Below are positions 52,280 through 60,527 of a DNA stretch of 64,000 bases, piece after piece. The notes below the pieces were generated by a model. It was not told the origin of the DNA. It was given only the letters and a program-made list of their open reading frames with translations, and searched no databases. The position numbers and the translations under genes were made by a program. Source of the DNA: Pelotomaculum propionicicum (GTDB taxonomy: Bacteria > Bacillota > Desulfotomaculia > Desulfotomaculales > Pelotomaculaceae); assembly GCF_004369225.1 (NCBI RefSeq), contig NZ_QFFZ01000016.1, positions 1-64,000 on the forward strand. The letters are read 5' to 3'. How positions within the stretch are numbered: position 1 is the first letter of the stretch; each line of letters opens with the position of its first letter.

Positions 52280-52563
52280 GTGTTGCTTTTCTGCAACTGT
52301 TGTTGCAATTGTGTTTCGGCAGCAAAGCCTAGTTCTAAAGAATATACGAAACCAATCACGACAGGATTGCAACATTTTTTTCACAAAACAGCTTTAGAAA
52401 TACCCTGTAACACCCTAAATCACTTAGGGTAATAAATTGCGTTTGAGTCCTGATATAGTAAAGAAGCTTTAAATTCAACTCAAAATGGATCTTTTTAAGT
52501 TTATTACAGTGAGTAATTGTTGCAAAAATCTTACTGGCAAGCGTTTTGCATATATGAAATTAA
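52280..52563 (+). repeat. Duplicated regulatory block, copy A
   Basis: 284 bases almost identical to 53617-53901. It contains GTTGC-N6-GCAAC (52282-52297 region), TTGTTGCAA, TTGCAACA and TTGTTGCAA again (52516), an inverted repeat ACCCTAA/TTAGGGT and a sigma-54 promoter at its right end. The TTGCAAC-type repeats are probable enhancer sites for the regulator at 48719. Confidence 0.85.
52535..52550 (+). promoter_or_regulatory. Sigma-54 promoter of amidohydrolase 1
   Basis: TGGCAAGCGTTTTGCA: GG at 52536-52537 and GC at 52548-52549 keep the 12-base -24/-12 spacing. Transcription would start near 52561, 40 bases before the TTG start. Confidence 0.8.
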
Positions 52564-52600
52564 CAAAAAGTTCTAATAAGTATTTTGGGAGGGACTTATT

Positions 52601-53425
52601 TTGGCAGATTATAAAATAATTGATTGGCGTTTAAGACCACCTTTTGGTTCATTTAAGGCAAATAAAATATTCGGAGATCCTACTTTTAGTGCTGCTCCAA
52701 CATATCCCGAATCAGCAAGACAATTTTCAATGGATTTACTAATAAAGGAAATGGATGAATGTGGTGTAGAAATAGGTATGGTACCTTTCCGAAAAGGTCA
52801 AGATCAAGGTGATATTGGTAAACTATTAGACGCTTATCCAGGACGATTTATCTGTATGGCTCATATTGACCCTTATGCTGAGGACCCAATAAAGGATATT
52901 GATGATCTCATCGTCCAAGGACGGGCTAAATGTGCGATAATTGAGCCTGGGCAATATTTTGTAAAAAAACCAGTGCCAGCAGATGATAAAATTTTATACC
53001 CAATTTACGAAAAATGCGAAGCGGAAAATATTATTCTAACCATTACTTTTGGTGGATTATATTGCGAAGCATTAGAATTATATAACCCGATTTTCATTGA
53101 TAGAGTGGCTAAAGATTTTCCCAATTTAAAAATAGTGCTTACGCATGGCGGTTGGCCATACACAGTTGAGATTTGCCACGTAGCATATCAGCGCCCCAAT
53201 GTTTACTTATCACCCGATTGTTATTTAACATCATTCCATCCTGGCTATCAGAGTTATGTAACGGCAGCAAACAACATATTACAAGATAAAATTATTTTTG
53301 CTACCGTATACCCGGGTTATAGTTTAGAGGTTTGTGTAAATGAGTATCTAAATAATGGTATTAAGCCAGATGTCTTGCCAAAAGTTTTTTATCATAATGC
53401 AGCTAAGCTTCTTGGCTTAGAGTAG
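52601..53425 (+). CDS. Amidohydrolase-fold protein (ACMSD-like) with RxR instead of HxH
   Basis: A 274-residue TIM-barrel protein related to amidohydrolase 2 family decarboxylases. The first strand reads KIIDWRLRPP where active metal enzymes have DxHxH, so the two His ligands are Arg. LTHGGWPYTVEIC keeps a His, but the late Asp (usual GSDYPH) is replaced by FATVYPGY. Metal-dependent hydrolase chemistry is thus doubtful; it may be a lyase, hydratase or binding protein. TTG start after GGGAGGG. It follows sigma-54 promoter A, and a strong terminator closes it. The paralogue at 55590 shares these changes. Confidence 0.78.
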   Translation: MADYKIIDWRLRPPFGSFKANKIFGDPTFSAAPTYPESARQFSMDLLIKEMDECGVEIGMVPFRKGQDQGDIGKLLDAYPGRFICMAHIDPYAEDPIKDIDDLIVQGRAKCAIIEPGQYFVKKPVPADDKILYPIYEKCEAENIILTITFGGLYCEALELYNPIFIDRVAKDFPNLKIVLTHGGWPYTVEICHVAYQRPNVYLSPDCYLTSFHPGYQSYVTAANNILQDKIIFATVYPGYSLEVCVNEYLNNGIKPDVLPKVFYHNAAKLLGLE

Positions 53426-53507
53426 TATTCTTGAAGTTGTTCAAATAAGAATTGGATTTTACAAATGGTTTATTGCTCTATCTTTAGCTGCAGCTCAGAC
53501 TGTAGAC

Positions 53508-53551
53508 AAAAACAGCTTTCATACCTCGCGGCATGAAAGCTGTTTTTCTTT
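53508..53551 (+). terminator. Strong terminator after amidohydrolase 1
   Basis: AAAAACAGCTTTCAT (53508-53522) pairs over 15 bp with ATGAAAGCTGTTTTT (53533-53547), 10-base loop, T run. Confidence 0.9.
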
Positions 53552-53616
53552 AGAAGCCAAAAGTTCAATAGTTTTTGAGGAAATACCTGGTAGTAATGAT
53601 TCCTTCCCCGCGTGAT
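53551..53616 (-). pseudogene. Remnant of a third reductase gene
   Basis: On the minus strand HHAGKESLLPG is readable, matching HHAGKESIVPV of reductase copy 1, and GATTCCTTCCCCGCGTGATG is identical to 51769-51788. The fragment joins directly to regulatory block B. It indicates that a reductase-promoter-amidohydrolase module was once duplicated. Confidence 0.5.
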
Positions 53617-53901
53617 GTGTTGCTTTTCTGCAACTGTTGTTGCAATTGTGTTTTGGCGGTAAAGCCTAGTTCTAAAGAATATACGAAACCAATCACGACA
53701 GGATTGCAACATTTTTTCACAAAACAGCTTTAGAAATACCCTGTAACACCCTAAATCACTTAGGGTAATAAATTGCGTTTGAGTCCTAATATAGTAAAGA
53801 ATCTTTGAAAATTCAACTCAAAATAGATCTTTTTAAGTTTATTACAGTGAGTAATTGTTGCAAAAATCTTACTGGCAAGCGTTTTGCGTATATGAAATTA
53901 A
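53617..53901 (+). repeat. Duplicated regulatory block, copy B
   Basis: A near-identical copy of 52280-52563, with the same TTGCAAC-type repeats and sigma-54 promoter. Only scattered substitutions are visible. Confidence 0.85.
53873..53887 (+). promoter_or_regulatory. Sigma-54 promoter B, before the transporter
   Basis: TGGCAAGCGTTTTGC with -24 GG at 53874-53875 and -12 GC at 53886-53887. It would drive the amidohydrolase remnant, the MFS gene and amidohydrolase 2. Confidence 0.78.
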
Positions 53902-53981
53902 TCACAATGGTAATTGAGATAAGAAAGGAGGGCAGTTTTTAAATAAGAGACTACCCTTGAGATTTTGGAGGTTTAATAAAA

Positions 53982-54158
53982 ATGATTATTGATTTTCGGC
54001 TTCGTTCACCAACAAAAAGTTTTACAGGATTGTCTATTTTTGATGAAAGTATAACTAAACACCCGGTCAGTATTGGAGCAGAGCCCATATAATCTGTCAG
54101 ACAAAACTCTATGGAGTTACTAATGAAAGAGATGAAAGAGGCAGGTTTTACTTATTGA
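53982..54158 (+). pseudogene. Amidohydrolase N-terminal remnant
   Basis: ATG 53982 after TTGGAGG reads MIIDFRLRSPTKSFTG; a TAA at 54090-54092 interrupts it, then SVRQNSMELLMKEMKEAGF continues in frame to TGA at 54156-54158. It matches the first 55 residues of the gene at 52601, including the RxR motif. It is the decayed amidohydrolase of the duplicated module, with the rest deleted before the MFS gene. Confidence 0.82.
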
Positions 54159-54248
54159 AGCTTGAGTAAGTTGAAATAGTTGGGAGAAGACTTTAATTGA
54201 AAGTAGAATAGGCCGGATTGTCGGTATAAACGAAGGAGTGGCAAGAAG

Positions 54249-55544
54249 GTGAGTGCACAGTCTGAAGCATTAGAACAAAGACTAGAGTTTGAATCGGAAA
54301 CAGAGAAGATAACTCCATATCAATGGAAAGTAATGTATGCAAGTGTAGCTGGTTATATTTTTGACGGTATGGACTCCATTCTATTCGTGCTGGTTTTACC
54401 TATGATTATGAAAGAATGGTCACTTTCCTCAGCAACTGCGGGTTTGATGGTAACCATTTTCTTGTTGGGTCAGGTTGTCGGAGGTCTCTTGATGGGTATT
54501 GTTGCCGATTACCTGGGCAGAAAAAACACTATGATGTTTACAGTATTGACCTATGCTGTTTCAACAGCAGCCTGCGCTTTTGCTCCTAACTGGGTGATAC
54601 TGTCGGTATTCAGATTCTTTACCGGATTTGGCTGTGTAGGTGAGTGGTCGGCAGCCGCCACTCTGATAGCCGAAACATGGCCTGCCAAACACCGCTCCAA
54701 ATGTGCCAGCGTTATGCAAAGTTGCTGGGCTTGGGGCAGCATTCTCGGCTCATTTGTAGTAATGGCTATCGCACCAATCTGGGGATGGCGTGCTGTCTTC
54801 CTGGCAGGAGTACTGCCAGCATTTATTGTGCTATATATAAGACGAACCATAAAGGAAACTGCACGTTTCGAAAAAGTTGTTGAAAAAAGAAAAGAAGACA
54901 AATCTAAAGGCATTAAATCAAAAGAAAATAGTTTTACTGTTTTGCAACTGTTCAGTGAAAAAATACTTGTTAAACACGTAATCATTGGTGCGGCCATGAC
55001 CTCTGCCGAACTAATCGTGTGCTGGGCTTTTTTAACATTCGCACCAACTTATATGGTTAATGTAAGAGGTTATTCAATCGTTAAAAGCAGTACGTGGTTT
55101 ATCGTTTATAATTTGGGCGCCGGAGCAGGATACCTGTTGTGGGGTTCAATAGCAGACAAAATTGGCCGTAAACCGACCTTCTTAATCTATATCCTAATTA
55201 GTGCTATTTTCACCCCGCTGTACTTGTTGTGGTCACCAACCGAGGCCTGGTTGTATATTCTCGGACCTTTAGCCGGTTTCGGCACACTGGGGATTTACTC
55301 GGGATTTGCCACCTACTATCCGGAGATTTTCCCGACCAGACTTCGCAGTACCGGTACCGCTTTTGCCCCGCAAATAGGTCGAATTGTTTCTACCGCAGGT
55401 CCTTGGGCTATTGGCGCAATGGCCATGACCTATGGTTATGGTGTGGCTATGTCACTAGCCTGTCTGACCTGGTTGTGGGCACTGGTAGCTTTGGCCTTTG
55501 CACCAGAAACAAGAGGTAAAATGCTTGAAGACATAATTAAATAA
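54249..55544 (+). CDS. MFS transporter, aromatic acid/H+ symporter-like
   Basis: A 431-residue transporter with twelve hydrophobic segments. The loop 2-3 motif GIVADYLGRKNTMMF and the second-half copy GSIADKIGRKPTFLIY are MFS signatures; FDGMDSILFVLVLPMI in helix 1 and ISVFRFFTGFG-like text in helix 4 (SVFRFFTGFGCVGEW) resemble the AAHS/metabolite symporter subfamily. AAGGAGTGGCAAGAAG precedes GTG 54249. It lies between sigma-54 promoter B and amidohydrolase 2, so it probably imports the compound processed by the cluster. The substrate is unknown; an organic or aromatic acid is plausible. Confidence 0.87.
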   Translation: MSAQSEALEQRLEFESETEKITPYQWKVMYASVAGYIFDGMDSILFVLVLPMIMKEWSLSSATAGLMVTIFLLGQVVGGLLMGIVADYLGRKNTMMFTVLTYAVSTAACAFAPNWVILSVFRFFTGFGCVGEWSAAATLIAETWPAKHRSKCASVMQSCWAWGSILGSFVVMAIAPIWGWRAVFLAGVLPAFIVLYIRRTIKETARFEKVVEKRKEDKSKGIKSKENSFTVLQLFSEKILVKHVIIGAAMTSAELIVCWAFLTFAPTYMVNVRGYSIVKSSTWFIVYNLGAGAGYLLWGSIADKIGRKPTFLIYILISAIFTPLYLLWSPTEAWLYILGPLAGFGTLGIYSGFATYYPEIFPTRLRSTGTAFAPQIGRIVSTAGPWAIGAMAMTYGYGVAMSLACLTWLWALVALAFAPETRGKMLEDIIK

Positions 55545-55589
55545 GTTAAATACTCAAAAAAAACTAATTAATAGGAGGTAAGATTAATA

Positions 55590-56417
55590 ATGAGAGTTCT
55601 TGACTGCCGCGCCCGTCCCAATACGCCGGAATATTTCTCCCTCTTGCAAGGGGAAGGAATTAAGACCGTATTTAGAAAATCAGGAAACCCTTTCCCCAAG
55701 GAGAGTACTCTGGAAGATTTTATCAGTGACATTGATAAGGCGGGTATTGACAAGGTGGTATGTACCGGTAGAGATATCGAAACCACGTCAGCCTGGAAAG
55801 TAACCAACGACTATGTGGCAAATATGGTAAGCAAATATCCGGACCGGATTATCGGTATAGCCGGGATCGATCCCAATAAGGGAGATGGAGCTGTCCGTGA
55901 AGTTGAGCGGGCAGTAAATGAACTAGGGTTGAAAGGCGCTTCAATTGACCCATTCGGAGCGGGATTATATGCCAATGACCCCAAAATGTACCCAATTTAT
56001 CAAAAATGTTCGGATCTTAAGGTCCCGGTATTTATTACCATTGGCCCGTTGCCTGTAAGCGGTACTAAAATAAGTTTTGGATCGCCTCTGCCCATCGACG
56101 ATGTGGCTGTAGATTTTCCCAAGTTAAAGATTTTGTGTTCACACGGAGGCTGGCCTTTTACCCGCGAAATGGTAGCTATTGCCTGGCGGAACGATAACGT
56201 GTATTTTGAAACATCGGTCTACCATTTCCTGCCTGGTGCGGAATTGGTGGTAGAAGCGGCTAACACCATAATCAGTGATAAATTAGTGTTTGCTTCCGCT
56301 CACCCGTTTGCGCCGTTTAAAGAGAGTCTTGAAAGATTTAAAAAGCTCCCGTTTAAAGAAGAAGTGCTGCCGAAAGTGCTATACCAAAATGCCGCTCAAA
56401 TGCTTGGGATAGAATAG
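55590..56417 (+). CDS. Amidohydrolase-fold protein 2 (ACMSD-like) with RxR motif
   Basis: A 275-residue paralogue of the protein at 52601. The first strand reads MRVLDCRARPNTPEY, again Arg-x-Arg where HxH binds metal. LCSHGGWPFTREMVAIAW keeps the conserved His. The late segment reads VFASAHPFAPF without the expected Asp. KIIGIAGIDPNKGDG-like text (RIIGIAGIDPNKGDG near 88) is typical of the fold. AGGAGGT precedes the ATG. Cotranscribed with the transporter, 45 bases after it, and closed by a strong terminator. The reaction is not known; a decarboxylase or hydratase-like step on a dienoic or aromatic acid is possible. Confidence 0.8.
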   Translation: MRVLDCRARPNTPEYFSLLQGEGIKTVFRKSGNPFPKESTLEDFISDIDKAGIDKVVCTGRDIETTSAWKVTNDYVANMVSKYPDRIIGIAGIDPNKGDGAVREVERAVNELGLKGASIDPFGAGLYANDPKMYPIYQKCSDLKVPVFITIGPLPVSGTKISFGSPLPIDDVAVDFPKLKILCSHGGWPFTREMVAIAWRNDNVYFETSVYHFLPGAELVVEAANTIISDKLVFASAHPFAPFKESLERFKKLPFKEEVLPKVLYQNAAQMLGIE

Positions 56418-56445
56418 ACAAAGGCAATATTTCAGCAGACATAAA

Positions 56446-56478
56446 CTTAGCCGGGCAAAAGAGTTTTGCCCGGCTAAG
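56446..56478 (+). terminator. Strong terminator after amidohydrolase 2
   Basis: CTTAGCCGGGCAAAA (56446-56460) and TTTTGCCCGGCTAAG (56464-56478): 15 bp with a 3-base loop. Confidence 0.9.
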
Positions 56479-56502
56479 GTTTAGTCTTATAGGGGTGAAA
56501 TA

Positions 56503-56868
56503 ATGAACCTAATATATCAAAGCCTAAAATCACGTGAGCCGCGCAAACATTTTTTTCGGCTATTAAGTTTGAAAACTGTTATCATTGGTGTAATGATGGG
56601 TTTAATGGCCAATACTTGGATTATTGTAATCGCAGGTTTAATTGTTTTTTTGTTGCAGTTTGTTATTCCGACTATTACTATTAAATGCCCTACCTGTTTT
56701 GCACAAAATAACGTGGAACACCAAGTTGCCATTTTTAATTGCCCAAAATGTGGTTCGGGCTTGGGGCTTAACAACCAAAATGTATGGGTGCCTGCGAGTG
56801 AAATCAATGCTTCTACTGCCTCAAAAACTAAGGTTAGACAAAGGATCACAAGAGACAGCTACAGTTAA
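56503..56868 (+). CDS. Small membrane protein with zinc ribbon
   Basis: A 121-residue protein. Two hydrophobic helices (TVIIGVMMGLMANTWIIVIA and LIVFLLQFVIPTITI) are followed by a zinc ribbon (KCPTCFAQ and FNCPKCGSGL, two CxxC pairs) and a polar tail. AGGGGTG lies before the ATG. It is 18 bases upstream of reductase copy 2. No family recognised. Confidence 0.65.
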   Translation: MNLIYQSLKSREPRKHFFRLLSLKTVIIGVMMGLMANTWIIVIAGLIVFLLQFVIPTITIKCPTCFAQNNVEHQVAIFNCPKCGSGLGLNNQNVWVPASEINASTASKTKVRQRITRDSYS

Positions 56869-56886
56869 ATCAGGAGGTATTAATTC

Positions 56887-58833
56887 GTGATTAAATATAA
56901 ACACCTTTTTGAACAGGGTAAGATTGGAAATATGCCGGTCAGAAACCGCATTGTCATGCCGCCTATGGCCACTTGTTTCGGCAGTGCCACCGGTGAAGTG
57001 ACAGATACAATGATTGCCTATTACAGGGAAAGGGCCAAGGGCGGAGTGGGCCTTATAATAGTTGAAAATGTGCAGGTAGATTACCCCAGAGGCAAAAACA
57101 TTGTAACCCAGATAAGTTGTGACGACGATCGCTACTTGCCGGGCTTGAATGAATTGGCAGAAGCTTGCCAGCAATTCGGCGCCAGGATCTTTGCCCAGAT
57201 TCATCATGCGGGACGCGAAACGGCTCCTCCAATTATTGAAGGACTTCAACCGGTCGGAGCTTCCGACAAACCATGCGGTTTCATGCAAGTCCCGACAAAA
57301 GCTCTTACTACCGAAGAAGTAGATGAATTAGTGGAAAAGTTTGCCCAGGGAGCTTTCAGGATTAAGAGGGCTGGTTTTGACGGCGTTGAACTCCACGGAG
57401 CACATGGATATCTTATTGGTCAGTTTTTATCTCCTCTCACCAATACAAGAAATGACAAGTACGGCGGCAGTACGGTAAAGGATCGCTGCAACTTTGTTTT
57501 GGCTATCATCAAACGAATCAGGGAACTTTGCTCCAGGAATTTTCCCCTTTCGGTAAGGTTTAGTGCGGAAGAGTTTATTAAGGGAGGTAACAGTTTAGAA
57601 GAGGGAATACAGATAGCCAAGCTGCTTGAAGAAGCTGGAGTAGATGTTTTACATGTAAGTTCAGGTATATATGAATCGATGTGTACTTTGCTAGAACCCA
57701 TGAGCTACCCGGAAGGATGGCGGATATATATTGCCGAGGCTATCAAAAAGGAAGTCAGTATTCCTGTTATAACAGTCGGAAAAATTAGAAACCCAGCTCT
57801 GGCTGATAGTATAATTGAACAAAACAAAGCTGATTTTGTTGCAATTGGAAGGCAGTTAATTTGTGATCCTTATTACCCATTAAAGGCGAGAGAAGGCCGG
57901 GAAGAGGATATTATACCCTGTATTAGCTGCAACATCGGCTGTGTCGGAGGACGTATGTTTGTCGGACGCAGAATACGCTGTATACTAAACCCGGCAACTG
58001 GCCGTGAGAGGGATTATTCCGAGCTAATGCCAGCTACAAAGAAAAAGAAGGTTATGATCATAGGTGCGGGGCCAGGGGGAATGGAGGCAGCAAGAGTGGC
58101 CGCATTGAGAGGTCATGATGTAACGCTTTACGAAAAGACAGGTGTACTGGGCGGCCAGTTGAACATGGCCAAGCTTCCGCCTCACAAAGAAAAAATCGAG
58201 GACGCACGCCACTGGTTCATAACACAAATTCAAAAAGCCGGTGTCAAAGTTAACTTTTACACCGAGGTAACACCTACTTTAATTAGAAATGTCGATCCGG
58301 ATGTGGTTGTTATTGCCACAGGAGGAAAACCGATCGTCCCCCAAATACCGGGAATAGAAAATGCCATACCGGCAATCGGAATATTAGCAGGCGAAAAGCA
58401 ATTGGGTAACGAAGCCTCTATCATCGGTGGAGGAATGGTTGGGTGTGAAACAGCACTTTATCTGGCAGAAAAAGGTGTTAAAAATATTACTGTGTTTGAA
58501 CAACTTCCAGAACTAGCCTCGACAGTAGAGCCAATGACGAGGATTGACCTTCTTGAAAAAATGGCTAAAGCAGGGATTAAATCTTACACCAATACACTTG
58601 TATGCGAAATAACAAAAAATAATATAATGATTGAAGCCAATGGGGAGAAAAAAGAGATTCCTGCAGATACCGTTATTTTTGCCGTAGGAACCAGGCCTGT
58701 AGAAGTACTGGCTGACCAAGTCAGTGAATTTGGCAAAGAATATTACCTTGTAGGCGACTGTAGGGACGATTATAAACAAACACAAATCATGGATGCGGTG
58801 CATGACGGCGGCAGGGTCGGCAGGTTAATATAA
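56887..58833 (+). CDS. Enoate reductase-type FMN/FeS/FAD oxidoreductase (copy 2)
   Basis: A 648-residue paralogue of the gene at 50186. The FMN barrel has NRIVMPPMATCFGSATGEV, GFDGVELHGAHGYLIGQFLS and a longer insert after HHAGRE (PPIIEGLQPVGASDKP). The Fe-S ligands lie in PCISCNIGCVGG with RCILNP. The C-terminal FAD and NAD domains are almost identical to copy 1 at DNA level, whereas the first 390 residues differ clearly. The two enzymes probably reduce different C=C substrates while sharing an electron-input half. GTG start after AGGAGGT. No sigma-54 site was seen upstream; the gene probably belongs with the small membrane-protein gene. Confidence 0.87.
   Translation: MIKYKHLFEQGKIGNMPVRNRIVMPPMATCFGSATGEVTDTMIAYYRERAKGGVGLIIVENVQVDYPRGKNIVTQISCDDDRYLPGLNELAEACQQFGARIFAQIHHAGRETAPPIIEGLQPVGASDKPCGFMQVPTKALTTEEVDELVEKFAQGAFRIKRAGFDGVELHGAHGYLIGQFLSPLTNTRNDKYGGSTVKDRCNFVLAIIKRIRELCSRNFPLSVRFSAEEFIKGGNSLEEGIQIAKLLEEAGVDVLHVSSGIYESMCTLLEPMSYPEGWRIYIAEAIKKEVSIPVITVGKIRNPALADSIIEQNKADFVAIGRQLICDPYYPLKAREGREEDIIPCISCNIGCVGGRMFVGRRIRCILNPATGRERDYSELMPATKKKKVMIIGAGPGGMEAARVAALRGHDVTLYEKTGVLGGQLNMAKLPPHKEKIEDARHWFITQIQKAGVKVNFYTEVTPTLIRNVDPDVVVIATGGKPIVPQIPGIENAIPAIGILAGEKQLGNEASIIGGGMVGCETALYLAEKGVKNITVFEQLPELASTVEPMTRIDLLEKMAKAGIKSYTNTLVCEITKNNIMIEANGEKKEIPADTVIFAVGTRPVEVLADQVSEFGKEYYLVGDCRDDYKQTQIMDAVHDGGRVGRLI
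58081..58828 (+). repeat. Inverted near-identical 750-bp segment, copy 2
   Basis: Counterpart of 50191-50938 in opposite orientation. Sequence identity begins sharply at ATGGAGGCAGCAAGAGTGG and runs to the gene end. Confidence 0.75.
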
Positions 58834-58908
58834 AGGCGATTGATGTTTTTTAGCTGTGAAATTCAGAGTTAATAAAATATTAAACTTTTAGAAAGCTTCA
58901 TTTAAGCT

Positions 58909-58974
58909 CCTCCCTTTAAAATAGTGTCATTAAAGAGTTGAACTATTTTTAAAGGGGGGTATTTTATTTTTGGG
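58909..58974 (+). terminator. Long inverted repeat with T-rich tail
   Basis: CCTCCCTTTAAAATAGT (58909-58925) and ACTATTTTTAAAGGGGGG (58942-58959) pair over about 17 bp, followed by TATTTTATTTTT. It probably terminates the reductase 2 transcript. Confidence 0.7.
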
Positions 58975-59032
58975 GGAATTATTGATTGTTCAGTTTGGGA
59001 TCATAAAAAATCTTAAAGGAGCTGGTTGAAAG

Positions 59033-60211
59033 ATGATCCAAATAAAAGACAATATTTTCTGGGTCGGGATCAAGGACTGGGAACTCAAAAAATTTCATGG
59101 CGAGGAGCTTTCCACCCACCGGGGCTCCACTTATAATTCCTACCTGATCAAGGATAAGAAAACTGCCCTGGTGGACACAGTCTGGACTCCTTTCTATGAA
59201 AAGTACCTGGAGCAACTGGAAAGTGAAGTAGGGCTGAAAAACATCGACCTGATCGTAACCAACCACTGCGAGCAGGACCACGGGGGCAGCCTGCCGTACC
59301 TGTTGGAGAGGATCCCCGGAACCCCTGTTTACTGCACTAAAAACGGCGCCATGATGATCAAAAAGCACTTCCATAAAGACTGGAATTTTAATATTGTGAA
59401 AACCGGCGACAGTGTCGATCTTGGCGCCAATAAGCTGGTCTTTGTGGAGATGCAGATGTTGCACTGGCCTGACTCAATGGCCACCTATGTGGCAGGAACC
59501 AATGTGCTGCTCTCCAACGACGCCTTTGGCCAGCACTACGCTTCACCGTTTATGTTCAACGACCAGGTTGACCAGTGCGAGCTCTACCAGGAAGCGATAA
59601 AGTACTATGCCAACATTTTGACGCCATTCAGTAAAATGGCCAAGGCCAAAATTAACGAAGTTATCGGCCTAGGACTGCCCATTGAGATGATCGCGCCCAG
59701 CCACGGCATTATCTGGCGGGACAACCCGATGCAGATTGTGGAGAAGTACGCCCAGTGGGCGGACGGCTACCATGAAGGTACAGTTGTGGTCCTGTATGAC
59801 ACCATGTGGGGCGCGACCAGGAAGATGGCGCAGGCCATTGCAGCCGGCCTGGCTAAAAAGGGTATAGGCGCCAAGCTGATCAATGCGGGGAAATCGGACA
59901 GGAACGACGTGGTCGCGGAGATATTCAAGGCCAGGGGGTTGATTGTGGGCAGTTCCACTATTAACAAAGGCATACTCAGCGATGTCGCCGCGCTGATAGA
60001 GATGGTCAAAGGGCTGAAGTTTAAGAATAAGATCGGGGCGGCTTTCGGCTCATACGGCTGGAGCGGTGAATCGGTTAAAATCCTGGAAGAAGGATTAAAA
60101 GAATCCGGCATCGAATTAGTTGTTGAGGGGATCAGGGCGCAATACAATCCCACTCCCGAAGATCTCCAGTCCTGTGAGGCTTTAGGGGAAGCGTTTGCCG
60201 CGAAGATTTAA
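59033..60211 (+). CDS. fprA: Flavodiiron protein (FprA type)
   Basis: A 392-residue protein. The metallo-beta-lactamase domain carries the diiron ligands H78-x-E80-x-D82-H83 in NHCEQDHGG, LHWPDSMATY with a His, LSNDAFGQH with an Asp, and APSHGIIWR. The flavodoxin domain begins VVLYDTMWGATRKMAQAI near residue 255 and ends with SYGWSGESVKILEEGL. It reduces O2 to water or NO to N2O, using rubredoxin or F420-like donors in relatives. AAAGGAG precedes the ATG. It is monocistronic and fits oxygen protection of an anaerobe. Confidence 0.95.
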   Translation: MIQIKDNIFWVGIKDWELKKFHGEELSTHRGSTYNSYLIKDKKTALVDTVWTPFYEKYLEQLESEVGLKNIDLIVTNHCEQDHGGSLPYLLERIPGTPVYCTKNGAMMIKKHFHKDWNFNIVKTGDSVDLGANKLVFVEMQMLHWPDSMATYVAGTNVLLSNDAFGQHYASPFMFNDQVDQCELYQEAIKYYANILTPFSKMAKAKINEVIGLGLPIEMIAPSHGIIWRDNPMQIVEKYAQWADGYHEGTVVVLYDTMWGATRKMAQAIAAGLAKKGIGAKLINAGKSDRNDVVAEIFKARGLIVGSSTINKGILSDVAALIEMVKGLKFKNKIGAAFGSYGWSGESVKILEEGLKESGIELVVEGIRAQYNPTPEDLQSCEALGEAFAAKI

Positions 60212-60299
60212 GTTCGCACTGCCTGACAGAGTTGCAAATTAAGGTGAGGTTAGGATGGCTGCACCCCACTGCCGGCCGGGCGGATGGGGCCTTCTCTTT

Positions 60300-60527
60300 T
60301 TACCGGCCCTGCCGGGCAAAGGTTAAAAACAAAGCGAGCAGGCACCCCATCACGGCAACCAATAGGGCGCCCTTGTTTTTTTTGTTTTTTTGGAATGAGA
60401 TAATCGTTACAATCAGGGCGATACCTGAGAAAGCTAACATTCCTGCAAAGTCGCCCCCTGCGGCAAGCAGCAGCAGGCCGGCTGCGATCAGAGTTGTCAG
60501 GTTGTCTGGCCTGTACCGGTTGTTCAA
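60300..60527 (-). CDS. Small membrane protein, 75 residues
   Basis: A TTG start with AGGG upstream. Two hydrophobic segments (LIAAGLLLLAAGGDFAG...ALIVTII and LLVAVMGCLLALFLTF) are joined by a basic QKNKKNKG loop. No family recognised; the sense strand overlaps an unconvincing ORF. Confidence 0.45.
   Translation of the reverse strand: MNNRYRPDNLTTLIAAGLLLLAAGGDFAGMLAFSGIALIVTIISFQKNKKNKGALLVAVMGCLLALFLTFARQGR

Noticed and set aside
53470-53712. 80-codon minus-strand ORF over block B
   Set aside because: It lies across a terminator and the regulatory block; only its short HHAGKES part is meaningful, as a relic.
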